Shown: piece after piece, positions 31,804 through 40,806 of the stretch
Position numbering within the stretch: position 1 is the stretch's first letter
How the letters are laid out: each line of letters starts with the position of its first letter
The notes under the pieces: model-generated
Seen by the model: only the letters and a program-made list of their open reading frames with translations
Database searches by the model: none
What the model was told of the DNA's origin: nothing
Assembly: GCF_002205165.1 (NCBI RefSeq)
Contig: NZ_NIVS01000007.1
Span: forward strand, 94,349-158,348
Direction: 5' to 3'
From: Stenotrophomonas maltophilia
GTDB lineage: Bacteria; Pseudomonadota; Gammaproteobacteria; Xanthomonadales; Xanthomonadaceae
DNA: 64,000 nucleotides
Program-made: the position numbers and the translations under genes

Positions 31804-32229
31804 ATGTCCATTGCCAACGTTCTGTACACCGCTCAGGCCACTGCCAACGGCGGTCGCGACGGCCGCGCCGTCTCTTCCGACAACGTGCTGGACATCCAGC
31901 TCTCCACCCCGCGCGAGCTGGGCGGTGCGGGCGGCCCGGGCACCAACCCGGAGCAGCTGTTCGCCGCCGGTTACTCGGCCTGCTTCCTGGGCGCGCTGAA
32001 GTATGTGGCCGGTCAGGCCAAGGTCGCCCTGCCGGCCGAGACCGCGATCACCGGCAAGGTCGGCATCGGCCAGATCCCGACCGGCTTCGGCATCGAAGTG
32101 GCGCTGGAGATCTCGGTCCCGGGCCTGCCGCGCGAGCAGGTCGAAGAACTGGTGCAGAAGGCCCACATCGTGTGCCCGTACTCCAATGCGACCCGCGGCA
32201 ACATCGACGTGACGCTGACGGTGGTCTGA
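31804..32229 (+). CDS. ohr: organic hydroperoxide resistance protein Ohr
   Basis: 141 residues, an OsmC/Ohr fold. The peroxidatic Cys is in [11 protein letters not shown] (about 60) and the resolving Cys in [12 protein letters not shown] (about 125); the early Arg of [19 protein letters not shown] is in place. It reduces organic peroxides with lipoyl-type electron donors. The GTNPEQLF motif sets it in Ohr rather than OsmC. A good AGGAG site precedes it. Confidence 0.95.
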   Translation: MSIANVLYTAQATANGGRDGRAVSSDNVLDIQLSTPRELGGAGGPGTNPEQLFAAGYSACFLGALKYVAGQAKVALPAETAITGKVGIGQIPTGFGIEVALEISVPGLPREQVEELVQKAHIVCPYSNATRGNIDVTLTVV

Positions 32230-32317
32230 TCCGCCCCGCCTGACCTGCCGTGGCGACGGGCACACAGCCCCGTCGCCACCGGTAGACTGGCCAGACGATC
32301 CTCACTGGCAAACGGAC

Positions 32318-33100
32318 ATGCACAGGATTCTGGCCGCGCTGTTGCTCAGCGGTTTTCTGGGGGGCTGCGCTACGGCTCCCATCGCGCCACCCGAGGCAAT
32401 CGCCTCGAACGGGATGAACGCGCTGTCTCTCTTCCGCGGCGCCGGGTTCGTGCATGTGGTGACCGATCTGTATCTGCCCGGCACGACTGCGCCGGGGCTG
32501 CCAGCCAGCTACGCGTGTCCTGACACGGCAACCCGCATCCGGATCGAGGCCTATCCGCCGGCGACCCTGCCGGCTACCGATGCCTGCGCCCTGATCGATG
32601 CCGCTGCACGCCACGCGCAGCAGTGGTATCCCGAGCGACGCGCGGCGTATACGGCACTGCTCGTGCCCCAGGGAACGCGCTTGAACCTGCGCACCCGATC
32701 GCTGCGCTTCCGCGTGCCGCATCTGACCTTGGCCATGCGGGTGTACGACGAGCGCGCGCGGACCGAGGCCAATCTCGTGGACCTGGTCGCCCATGAGACC
32801 TTCCATACCCTGGGCTTCGCCGCCGGTGATCGCGGTGCAAATGACGAGCGCACCGCCTACTACGCCGGTCTGTGCACGCAGTTGGCGGTCCTGGGCACGA
32901 TCCCGGAGGCTGCCCTGCCGGGTGCCGCGCTCGCCAGCGACAATGCAGACGTGGTCGAGTCAGCCGATGCGGCATATCGCGTGCGGCGCGAAATCTACGG
33001 GTGGTTGCAGGACGGGGAGATCCGGGCCGGGACACCCGGTGGCGAGCGCATGCAGGCACGCTGCCGGGACTTGCCGGGCGCGCCGGCGACAACCGGGTGA
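32318..33100 (+). CDS. lipoprotein with HExxH metallopeptidase-like motif
   Basis: 260 residues. Signal and lipobox LGGC (Cys 17) anchor it in a membrane. Near residue 165, [16 protein letters not shown] has the zinc-protease motif H-E-T-F-H with a downstream [11 protein letters not shown] helix that offers a third ligand (Glu). The rest has no family I can name. It may be a surface or periplasmic peptidase, or an inactive relative. The start is the ATG at 32318. Confidence 0.65.
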   Translation: MHRILAALLLSGFLGGCATAPIAPPEAIASNGMNALSLFRGAGFVHVVTDLYLPGTTAPGLPASYACPDTATRIRIEAYPPATLPATDACALIDAAARHAQQWYPERRAAYTALLVPQGTRLNLRTRSLRFRVPHLTLAMRVYDERARTEANLVDLVAHETFHTLGFAAGDRGANDERTAYYAGLCTQLAVLGTIPEAALPGAALASDNADVVESADAAYRVRREIYGWLQDGEIRAGTPGGERMQARCRDLPGAPATTG

Positions 33101-33106
33101 CCCGAT

Positions 33107-33150
33107 AAAAAATGGGCGGCTGCCTGACGCAAACGTCTGGCAACCGCCCA
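33107..33150 (-). terminator. terminator of the valine-degradation operon
   Basis: On the minus strand TGGGCGGTTGCC pairs with GGCAGCCGCCCA (33150-33139 with 33124-33113, one mismatch), extended by a GACG/CGTC inner stem, and is followed by six T (33112-33107). It lies 65 nt after the mmsB stop; the lipoprotein gene on the plus strand ends just before it. Confidence 0.8.
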
Positions 33151-33214
33151 TCCCACCGCGGTGGATCCCGTGGGCGTACCCATGGGATGCATCTTGTTCT
33201 GGCAGTGCCGGCCT

Positions 33215-34105
33215 TTATTCGTCGTGCGTGATCAGCTGCACCACGCTGGAGAAATCCAGCTTGCCGCGGCCGGCCTGGTGATTCATCGAATACAGGTTGC
33301 GGGCCAGCTCGCCCAACGGGATCGACGCGCCGACACTCATCGCCGCTTCCACCGCCAGGCCCATGTCCTTGAGCATCAGGTCGCTGCCGAAACCGCCGCT
33401 GTAGCCGCGCGAGGCCGGGGCGTTTTCGAGCACGCCGGGCCACGGGTTGCACACTTCGGTCGCCCAGCTGCGGCCGGTGCTGACCGCCATCATCTGCGAG
33501 AGCACCTTCGGGTCCAGCCCATGCGCGACGCCCAGGGCAATCGATTCACCGGTCACCGCCATGATCACGCCCAGCGCCATGTTGTTGCACAGCTTGGCAA
33601 CCTGGCCGGCACCGCTGGCGCCGACATGGAAAATGTTCTTGCCCATCGCCTGCAGCAGCGGGCGGGCGCGCTCCAGCGCTTCGGCTTCGCCACCGACGAT
33701 GAAGGTCAGCGTGCCGGCCTGGGCACCGGCGGTGCCGCCGGAGACCGGGGCATCCAGCATCTGCAGCCCGCGCGCGGCGGCCGCTTCAGCGACCTTGCGG
33801 GCGGTGGCCGGCGCGATCGTGCTGCAGTCGATGACCAGCGCGCCGCCGGGGATATCGGCCAGCAGGCCGTCATCACCGAGGTAGACACCTTCCACGTGGC
33901 GGCTCGCGGGCAGCATCGAGATGACGATCTCGGCGCCGGTCAGCGTATCCAGCGCCGAGGTGGCAGCGGTCGCGCCGGCATCGACGGCGGCCTGCACGGC
34001 GGCAGGCACCAGATCGAACACGCGCACGGCGTGACCGGCCTTGGCCAGGTTGGCGGCCATCGGGCCACCCATGTTGCCCAACCCGATGAATGCAATACGG
34101 CTCAT
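33215..34105 (-). CDS. mmsB: 3-hydroxyisobutyrate dehydrogenase
   Basis: 296 residues. RIAFIGLGNMGGPMAANLAK is the NAD-binding start; DAPVSGGTAGAQAGTLTFIV G and the catalytic Lys in AGQVAKLCNNMALG are in place. It oxidises 3-hydroxyisobutyrate to methylmalonate semialdehyde, the substrate of MmsA. Last gene of the operon; it overlaps the hydrolase gene by 4 nt. Confidence 0.93.
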   Translation of the reverse strand: MSRIAFIGLGNMGGPMAANLAKAGHAVRVFDLVPAAVQAAVDAGATAATSALDTLTGAEIVISMLPASRHVEGVYLGDDGLLADIPGGALVIDCSTIAPATARKVAEAAAARGLQMLDAPVSGGTAGAQAGTLTFIVGGEAEALERARPLLQAMGKNIFHVGASGAGQVAKLCNNMALGVIMAVTGESIALGVAHGLDPKVLSQMMAVSTGRSWATEVCNPWPGVLENAPASRGYSGGFGSDLMLKDMGLAVEAAMSVGASIPLGELARNLYSMNHQAGRGKLDFSSVVQLITHDE

Positions 34106-35277
34106 GCGTGGCTCCTTTCAGGGACGGTGGCACCGAGGTCGGCCAGCGGATGCGCGGCAGCGGACCACGGCGAAACGAAGAAGGTGCGGGCCCACTCGGC
34201 CGTGGCGTCCGCCAGCGTACGCGGCTGCCAGTGCGGGGTGCGGTCCTTGTCGATCAGCAGCGCGCGGATGCCTTCGGCGAAATCGCCATGGGCGGCCGCG
34301 TGCAGAGCTGCGATGTACTCGATGCGGTAGACCTCGGCCGGCGAGGCGCCCTCGGCCAGGTGCTGCAGCTCGAACGCGAGCCGCGCCGAGCCGGGCGCTC
34401 CGGCGGCAAGCGTGGCTTGCGCGGTCTTCAACCAGGCGTCCTCGGTCTCCAAGGCGAGAATCGCCTCGACGATGGCGCCAACGTCGTCGCCAGTGCACAG
34501 CGCATCGACGGTGGCGGCATTGCGCAGCAGCGGGCCGGTGGCCGCATCGCTGGCGTGTTGCTGCAGCAGTGCGGTCAGTTGTTCGTGGTTGCGCTTGGCC
34601 TCGCGGCTCCAGTGCACGTCCGCCAGCGCATTGAACACGGTCTCGCGCTGCGCCTCGGCGATGTGGATATCCGCCAGCCCGGCGTAGATCGCATCGCCAG
34701 CGTTGAGCGGTGCACCGGTCAGGGCCAGGAACAGCCCGCCGTGGCCGGGTACGCGCGGCAGCAACCAGCTGCCGCCCACGTCCGGGAACAGACCGACCGT
34801 GATTTCCGGGAACGCCAGCTTGGAGCGCTCGCTGACCACGCGGTGGCTGGCGCCGGACATCAGGCCGATGCCGCCGCCCATGACGATGCCATGGCCCCAG
34901 CACAGGATCGGCTTGGGATAGGTATGGATCGCGTAGTCGACGCGGTACTCCACGTCGAAGAATTCGGCGGCGTAGGCGTTGTCGCGGATGTCGGTCTTTC
35001 CGCGCTCGCGGTAGTCGACCATGCTGCGGTACAGGCTGTGCAGGTCGCCGCCTGCGCAGAAGGCTTTTTCGCCCGCGCCCTGCAGCACGACCAGCGCGAT
35101 GCCGTCATCATCGGCCCAGGCCTCCAGCCGCTCGCGCAGCAGGTGTGCCATCGGCAGCGAGAACCCGTTGAGGGTGCGCGCTGCGTTGAGCGTGGCGATG
35201 CCGATGCGCGTGCCATTGGCGGCGGCGCGCTCTTCGAACAGCACCGGCGCCTCGTCGTTGGCGACGACGGTGCTCAT
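34102..35277 (-). CDS. 3-hydroxyisobutyryl-CoA hydrolase (crotonase fold)
   Basis: 391 residues from the ATG at 35277. AGEKAFCAGGDLHSLYRS and GHGIVMGGGIGLMSGASHRV build the CoA and oxyanion sites; LAFPEITVGLFPDVGGSWLL has the catalytic Glu and Asp typical of the hydrolase branch rather than of hydratases. It frees 3-hydroxyisobutyrate from CoA. Overlaps both neighbours by 4 nt. Confidence 0.9.
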   Translation of the reverse strand: MSTVVANDEAPVLFEERAAANGTRIGIATLNAARTLNGFSLPMAHLLRERLEAWADDDGIALVVLQGAGEKAFCAGGDLHSLYRSMVDYRERGKTDIRDNAYAAEFFDVEYRVDYAIHTYPKPILCWGHGIVMGGGIGLMSGASHRVVSERSKLAFPEITVGLFPDVGGSWLLPRVPGHGGLFLALTGAPLNAGDAIYAGLADIHIAEAQRETVFNALADVHWSREAKRNHEQLTALLQQHASDAATGPLLRNAATVDALCTGDDVGAIVEAILALETEDAWLKTAQATLAAGAPGSARLAFELQHLAEGASPAEVYRIEYIAALHAAAHGDFAEGIRALLIDKDRTPHWQPRTLADATAEWARTFFVSPWSAAAHPLADLGATVPERSHA

Positions 35278-36071
35278 GCGTTCTTCCACTGCGCGGCGCG
35301 CTTTTCCAGGAAGGCGTTCACGCCTTCGGCCTGGTCGGCACTGTCGAACAGATCGACGAAGGCCTCGCGCTCGGCCACCAGCGCCGAGGCGTGGGTGCCG
35401 GTGCGGGTGGCCTGCACCAGGGTTTTGCACGCGGCGATGCTGGTCGGGCTCTGCTTGCCGGCCTTGTGCGCCCATGCCAGGGCCAGTGCCTTGGCCTCGC
35501 CCTTGCCCACCTTTTCTTCGACCAGGCCGATACGCAGTGCGGTGTCCGCATCAATGCGCTCGCCCAGCAGGATCATGCGCTTGGCCCAGCCTTCGCCGAC
35601 CAGACGCGGCAGGTTCTGGGTCCCACCGGCGCATGGCAGCAGGCCGACGGTGGCCTCCGGCAGCGCCACCTGGGCGTGTTCTTCGATGATGCGCAGGTCG
35701 CAGGCCAGTGCGCATTCCAGACCGCCGCCCATCGCGTAGCCGTTGATCGCCGCGATGGAGACACCACGGAAACCGGACAGCGCTTCGAAGGCTTCGCCGA
35801 AGCGACGTGCCGCTTCGCGTGCGGCGGCCTTGTCGCCGGAAGCGAACTGCTTCAGATCGGCGCCGGCGGAGAAAAACTTCTCGCCATCGCCGGTGATCAC
35901 CAGCGCGTAGATATCGCGGTCTGCATTGAGCGCGCCGACCAGATCGCGCAGCGCGGACAGGCTGTGCACGGTCCAGGTATGGGCCGGCGGGTTGTTGAGG
36001 GTGATGACCGCGACGTGGCCATCGGCCTCGACCTTCAGGCCGACGTGATCATGCTGGCGCCACTCCATCAT
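35274..36071 (-). CDS. enoyl-CoA hydratase
   Basis: 265 residues. GEKFFSAGADLKQFASGD, AINGYAMGGGLECALACDLR and VALPEATVGLLPCAGGTQNL are the crotonase motifs with the Glu of the second site present. In this operon it would hydrate methacrylyl-CoA. The start codon is the ATG at 36071; ATG at 36068 is possible and would give no overlap change of note. Confidence 0.9.
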   Translation of the reverse strand: MMEWRQHDHVGLKVEADGHVAVITLNNPPAHTWTVHSLSALRDLVGALNADRDIYALVITGDGEKFFSAGADLKQFASGDKAAAREAARRFGEAFEALSGFRGVSIAAINGYAMGGGLECALACDLRIIEEHAQVALPEATVGLLPCAGGTQNLPRLVGEGWAKRMILLGERIDADTALRIGLVEEKVGKGEAKALALAWAHKAGKQSPTSIAACKTLVQATRTGTHASALVAEREAFVDLFDSADQAEGVNAFLEKRAAQWKNA

Positions 36072-37234
36072 CGCAGTTCCTCTTCAGTGTTGAGCAGGTG
36101 GCGGGCCACGATCACACGCATGATCTCGTTGGTGCCCTCCAGGATCTGGTGCACGCGCGAGTCGCGCAGCAGCCGTTCAATCGGGTATTCACGGATGTAG
36201 CCGTAGCCGCCGTGGATCTGCAGCGCGTCGTTGCAGATGTTGAAGCCGGCATCGGTGGCGAAGCGCTTGGCCATCGCGCACCACACGTTGGCATCGCTGG
36301 CACCGGCATCGAGCTTGCGCGCGGCGATGTGCACCATCTGCCGTGCGGCGACCAGCTGGGTGGCCATGTCGGCCAGCTTGAACTGCAGCGCCTGGAACTC
36401 GGACAACGCCTTGCCGAACTGGCGGCGCTCGCCCATGTAGCGGCGGGCGGCATCCACGGCGCCCTGGGCTGCGCCCAGCGAGCACGCGGCGATGTTGATG
36501 CGGCCACCATCCAGGCCCTTCATGGCCAGCTTGAAGCCGCTGCCTTCCTCGCCGAGCAGATGGCTGACCGGCACGCGCACGTTCTCGAATGTGATGCCGC
36601 GAGTCGGCTGGCTGTTCCAGCCCATCTTCTCTTCCTTGCGGCCGTAGCTGATGCCGGGCAGATCGGCCGGCACCGCGATCGCGCTGATGCCACCGGCACC
36701 GGCGCCGCCGGTGCGTGCCATCACCACCAGCAACTCGGTGGCACCGGCGCCGGAGATGAAAGCCTTGGAGCCATTGAGCACGTAGTGATCGCCATCACGC
36801 ACCGCGCTTGTCTTCAGCGAGGCTGCGTCCGAGCCGGCACCCGGCTCGGTCAGGCAGTACGAGGCCAGCTTGATGCCGGACGAAAGGTCTGCGCCCCATT
36901 CGGCACGCAGGCTCTCCTGGCCCCATTTGGCCACCATCCACGACGCCATGTTGTGGATGCTGACATAGGCCGCCGTGGACGGATCCACATTGGCGAGCTC
37001 CTCGATGACGACGGCGGCGTCCAGACGGCTCAAGCCGCTGCCGCCGACCTCGGGGTCCATGTACAACCCACAGAACCCGAGTTCCCCTGCCTTGGCGATC
37101 GCCTCGCGCGGAAAGATGCCCTCCGCATCCCATCGCGCGGCGTGCGGCGCCAGTTCGGCCTGGGCGAAGTCACGCGCTGCCTCTCTATAGGCCTGCTGCG
37201 CTTCGTCGAGTTCCGTCGTCATCGAGTGGCTCAT
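36068..37234 (-). CDS. acyl-CoA dehydrogenase, probably isobutyryl-CoA dehydrogenase
   Basis: 388 residues. YCLTEPGAGSDAASLKTSAV is the FAD/substrate signature, RQFGKALSEFQALQFKLADM the dimer/flavin motif, and the catalytic base is the Glu in QILEGTNEIMRVIVARHLL. Operon context (valine degradation) suggests a branched short-chain substrate. Overlaps the hydratase gene by 4 nt and follows mmsA by 25 nt. Confidence 0.9.
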   Translation of the reverse strand: MSHSMTTELDEAQQAYREAARDFAQAELAPHAARWDAEGIFPREAIAKAGELGFCGLYMDPEVGGSGLSRLDAAVVIEELANVDPSTAAYVSIHNMASWMVAKWGQESLRAEWGADLSSGIKLASYCLTEPGAGSDAASLKTSAVRDGDHYVLNGSKAFISGAGATELLVVMARTGGAGAGGISAIAVPADLPGISYGRKEEKMGWNSQPTRGITFENVRVPVSHLLGEEGSGFKLAMKGLDGGRINIAACSLGAAQGAVDAARRYMGERRQFGKALSEFQALQFKLADMATQLVAARQMVHIAARKLDAGASDANVWCAMAKRFATDAGFNICNDALQIHGGYGYIREYPIERLLRDSRVHQILEGTNEIMRVIVARHLLNTEEELR

Positions 37235-37259
37235 GGTCGAACTCCGTTGTTGCTGTTGC

Positions 37260-38765
37260 TTACTTCAGGCTGATGGTGGTGTTGACGCCATGACCCAGCG
37301 TCTCGTCATCGAACCAGCGCGAGGTGATCGTCTTGGTCTGGGTGTAGAACATCACCACCTGCTTGCCGTACGGGCCCAGGTCGCCGAGCTTGGAGGCACG
37401 CGAACCGGTGAACGAGAACAGCGGCACCGGCACCGGGATCGGCACGTTGATGCCGACCTGGCCGACGTCGATGTCTTCCTGGAACTTGCGGGCGGCTGCG
37501 CCGGACTGGGTGAACAGCGCGGTGCCGTTGCCGTTCGGGTTGGCGTTGATCAGTTCGATGGCGTCTTCCAGCGTGTCCGCTTCCAGGATCACCAGCACCG
37601 GCCCGAAGATTTCTTCGTCGTACACGCGCATGCCCGGCTTGACGCCGGCGAAGATGGTCGGGCCAACAAAGTTGCCCTTTTCGAAGCCATCGACCTGCGG
37701 ATTGCGGCCGTCGAGCACCAGCTTGGCGCCCTGCTCCACGCCCGAGGCGATCAGGCCTTCGACTCGCTCACGCGCGGCGCAGGAGATCACCGGGCCGACA
37801 TCGGTACCGGCCACGCTGCCACCGCTGACCTTCAGCGTCTTGGCCTTGGCCACCAGGTCCGGCACCCACTCGCGTGCTTCGCCGACCAGCACCAGGGTGG
37901 AGGCGGCCATGCAGCGCTGGCCGGCCGCACCGAAGGCGGCACCGACCATCGCGTTGAGGCTCTGTTCCTTGTTGGCGTCCGGCAGCACCACGGCGTGGTT
38001 CTTGGCGCCCATCATGCACTGCACGCGCTTGCCGGCCAGCGAGGCGCGGTTGTACACGTGGGTGCCGACGCGGGTGGAACCCACGAACGAAACGGCCTTG
38101 ATGTCCGGGTGATCGCAGATCGCGTTGACCACGTCTTCGCCACCGTGGACGACGTTCAGCACGCCCTTGGGGATGCCGGCTTCCAGCGCCAGTTCGACCA
38201 GGCGCATGGTGACCATCGGGTCCTGTTCGGACGGCTTGAGGATGAAGGTGTTGCCGGTGGCGATGGCCATCGGGAACATCCACAGCGGAATCATCGCCGG
38301 GAAGTTGAACGGGGTGATGCCCGCGCACACGCCCAGCGGCTGCAGCAGGGTGTAGGTGTCCACGCCGTTGGCCACGTTGTTGGCCAGCTCACCCAGCTGC
38401 AGGTTGCCGATCGCGGCGGCGTGCTCGACCACTTCCAGGCCGCGGAACACATCGCCCTCGGCATCGGGCACGGTCTTGCCCTGCTCGGCGCTGAGGATGT
38501 GGGCCAGCTCGCTCATGTTCTCGCGGATCAGCTGCTGGTACTTCAGGAAGATGCGCGCGCGGGTGCCGATCGGGGTCTTGCGCCAGGTCTTGAACGCTTC
38601 CTTGGCCGAGGCGACGGCGGCGTCGACTTCGCTGGGGGTCGCAAACGGGACCTGCGCCAGGACGTCCTGGGTGGCCGGATTGACCACGTTCTGCCAATGC
38701 GAGCTGGCCGATTCGATGAACTGGCCATCGATCAACATGCGGATACGGGGCGCTGCAACAGTCAT
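37260..38765 (-). CDS. mmsA: methylmalonate-semialdehyde dehydrogenase (CoA-acylating)
   Basis: 501 residues from the ATG at 38765. [44 protein letters not shown] and the catalytic Cys in [13 protein letters not shown] are the MmsA pattern. It turns methylmalonate semialdehyde into propionyl-CoA. First gene of the five-gene operon, with the regulator gene divergent upstream. Confidence 0.95.
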   Translation of the reverse strand: MTVAAPRIRMLIDGQFIESASSHWQNVVNPATQDVLAQVPFATPSEVDAAVASAKEAFKTWRKTPIGTRARIFLKYQQLIRENMSELAHILSAEQGKTVPDAEGDVFRGLEVVEHAAAIGNLQLGELANNVANGVDTYTLLQPLGVCAGITPFNFPAMIPLWMFPMAIATGNTFILKPSEQDPMVTMRLVELALEAGIPKGVLNVVHGGEDVVNAICDHPDIKAVSFVGSTRVGTHVYNRASLAGKRVQCMMGAKNHAVVLPDANKEQSLNAMVGAAFGAAGQRCMAASTLVLVGEAREWVPDLVAKAKTLKVSGGSVAGTDVGPVISCAARERVEGLIASGVEQGAKLVLDGRNPQVDGFEKGNFVGPTIFAGVKPGMRVYDEEIFGPVLVILEADTLEDAIELINANPNGNGTALFTQSGAAARKFQEDIDVGQVGINVPIPVPVPLFSFTGSRASKLGDLGPYGKQVVMFYTQTKTITSRWFDDETLGHGVNTTISLK

Positions 38766-38797
38766 GGACAATCCCGGCGGGTCGAAAGTTGTTGGCA

Positions 38798-38884
38798 TTA
38801 TTCACAGTGCCACCCTCGATTTCCGGCCTGTATGCGCTTAATCTGGCCAATGCCCGCTACGATTCTTGTTAATTCTGTGAATAG
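38798..38884. promoter_or_regulatory. inverted TATTCACAG repeats between mmsA and its divergent regulator
   Basis: TTATTCACAG (38798-38807) and its inverted partner CTGTGAATAG (38875-38884; reverse complement CTATTCACAG) flank the divergent start area. They share 9 of 10 bases. They are likely operator half-sites of the Xre/ImmA-type regulator. The second copy overlaps the first codons of that gene if it starts at 38850, and would be at the start if a GTG at 38877 is used. Confidence 0.5.
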
Positions 38885-40247
38885 CCAGCCCGTCCAACGC
38901 CAAATCGGCCTGCGCCTGCTCAAGCTGCGCGAGCAGCGTGGCTACAGCCAGCTGGCGCTGGCCAAGGCCCTGGGGCTGTCGGCCAGCTACCTGAACCAGA
39001 TCGAGCGCAACAAGCGGCCGCTGACCCCGGCGGTGCAGGGCAAGCTGCGCGAGGTGCTGGGTGACGTCAGCGAGCTGTTCGAGGTCGATGACCCCGGCGC
39101 CCTGCAGGAATCGCTGGGCGAGACCCTTCGCGACCTGGGTCTGGCCGATGTCAGCAGCACCGAGCTGCGCGCGATGGCCGGCAACCTGCCGCAGATCAGC
39201 CGCGCCCTGCTCGACCTGCACCGCCGCCACCTGATGCTGCGCGAGCACGCCGCCGCGCTGGAGTTCCAGCTGGGCGATGTACATGCCGGGCAGGCGCTGC
39301 CGGCGGGTGACCAGGTCCGCGACTTCTTCAACCGCATGCACAACCACATCCCGGAGCTGGACGAGCTGGCCGAGCAGCTGTTCGGCGAATGGGGGCTGGT
39401 GGCCGGGCACGTGGCGCCGCGCCTGCGCCAGCTGCTGGCCGACCGCCATGGCGTGCTGGTGGAAGTGGGGCCGCTGCAGGCCGGGCGCGAGAAGCGCGTC
39501 TACGATGGCGGCAGCCGCACCTTGTGGCTGCCCGATTACCTGGAGCCGGGCCAGCAGGCGTTCCAGATGGCGGCCGAGCTGGCCCTGCTCGGGTATGCGG
39601 CGCAGATCGATGCGGTAATCGCACGCGCGGGGTTCGGCGAAGCGGAGCAGATCGCGCAGGCGCGGATCGGCATGTCCAACTACTTCGCCGGCGCGCTGGT
39701 GATGCCGTATGCGCAGTTCCTGCGCACGGCCGAGCACAGCGCGTACGACATCGATGCCCTGGCCCACCGTTTCGGCGTGGGCTTCGAGGCGGTCTGCCAC
39801 CGCTTGAGCACGCTGGCCCGGCGTAGTGCACCGGGCCTGCCGTTCTTCTTCATCCGCGTGGACCGCGCCGGCAATGTCTCCAAACGGCACTCGGCCACCG
39901 ACTTCCACTTCTCGCAGGTGGGCGGCTCGTGCCCGCTGTGGATCGTGTACGAGGCCTTCAACCAGCCGGGGCGCGTACTGACCCAGACCGCACGCATGCC
40001 CGACGGGCGCCGCCACTTCTGGCTGGCACGGCAGGTGAGCAGCGGCCCGATCGGGCATGGTCAGCCACGCAAGACCTTCGCCGTGGCGCTGGGCTGCGAT
40101 CTGCAGCATGCCGAGCGGTTGATCTACACACGTGGGCTGGATATCCAGAGTCCGGGCAACTCGGTCTCGATCGGCCCGGGCTGCCGGGTGTGCCCGCGCG
40201 AAGACTGCATGCAGCGCGCGTTCCCGCAGCTGCCGGGACGCGGCTGA
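38850..40247 (+). CDS. Xre/ImmA-type acyl-CoA-linked regulator (ScfR-like)
   Basis: 465 residues from the ATG at 38850 (ATG 38832 and GTG 38877 are alternatives). HTH at about 14-65 (REQRGYSQLALAKALGLSAS YLNQIERNKR), central ImmA/IrrE-like part, and a C-terminal domain ending with a Cys pattern (GPGCRVCPREDCMQRAFPQ) as in ScfR/RamB-type regulators of short-chain acyl metabolism. Divergent from mmsA, it probably controls the valine operon. Confidence 0.88.
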   Translation: MPATILVNSVNSQPVQRQIGLRLLKLREQRGYSQLALAKALGLSASYLNQIERNKRPLTPAVQGKLREVLGDVSELFEVDDPGALQESLGETLRDLGLADVSSTELRAMAGNLPQISRALLDLHRRHLMLREHAAALEFQLGDVHAGQALPAGDQVRDFFNRMHNHIPELDELAEQLFGEWGLVAGHVAPRLRQLLADRHGVLVEVGPLQAGREKRVYDGGSRTLWLPDYLEPGQQAFQMAAELALLGYAAQIDAVIARAGFGEAEQIAQARIGMSNYFAGALVMPYAQFLRTAEHSAYDIDALAHRFGVGFEAVCHRLSTLARRSAPGLPFFFIRVDRAGNVSKRHSATDFHFSQVGGSCPLWIVYEAFNQPGRVLTQTARMPDGRRHFWLARQVSSGPIGHGQPRKTFAVALGCDLQHAERLIYTRGLDIQSPGNSVSIGPGCRVCPREDCMQRAFPQLPGRG

Positions 40248-40262
40248 TGCGGCCGTACCGCT

Positions 40263-40700
40263 CTAATCCCAGTAGACGGTAAACACCTGGGCACCGGCTG
40301 CAGGCACCGGCGCAGCAGCGTGCTGACCATACGGCCACCCCACCGTGGCACCGTCCGATTCCAGACCCTCCAGCCATGACAGCACGGTGGGCTCATCGGC
40401 CGAGGTGAGAATGTGGATGTTCTCCGCCGCCGGCCATTCGTCGTCGCTGTCGAGCGCCTCACCCCAGCCTTGATGCAGGCCGACGTATACGCCCTGCACC
40501 TCCGGCCTGGCGGCAATGGCCTGGAAGTGCGCGTGCAGGTCGCGGATCGCCGGACGGCCATAGCCCCACTGGTTCGGCGCGATCGATTCCTCCTGATCGT
40601 TGCCGACGAAGTACGCCTCCAGCGGCACCACCGGCAGATGGTCGGGATCGAGGGTATCGAGGTGTTCCAGGGTCTGCAGCAAAACCTGACGCGGCGTCAT
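40263..40700 (-). CDS. hypothetical protein
   Basis: 145 residues from the ATG at 40700, ending 15 nt from the regulator's stop (convergent). Sequence such as PLEAYFVGNDQEESIAPNQW, LHAHFQAIAARPEVQGVYVG and a Trp-rich acidic middle suggests a small cytosolic immunity-like or SUKH-like fold, but I cannot name a family. Confidence 0.6.
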   Translation of the reverse strand: MTPRQVLLQTLEHLDTLDPDHLPVVPLEAYFVGNDQEESIAPNQWGYGRPAIRDLHAHFQAIAARPEVQGVYVGLHQGWGEALDSDDEWPAAENIHILTSADEPTVLSWLEGLESDGATVGWPYGQHAAAPVPAAGAQVFTVYWD

Positions 40701-40806
40701 GTCGTTCCTTCCGGTTGCGTACGGTGCGAAGGCGAGCATAGCCGCTGGCCATGCGCAGCTGCCATCCAACAGCGCGCTCATCCGCAGGGTGGCGTGGCGC
40801 CATGTC

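Noticed and set aside
37233..38849. N-terminal half of a 1004-codon plus-strand frame
   Set aside because: This part is antisense to mmsA; only the portion from about 38850 has HTH and regulator motifs.
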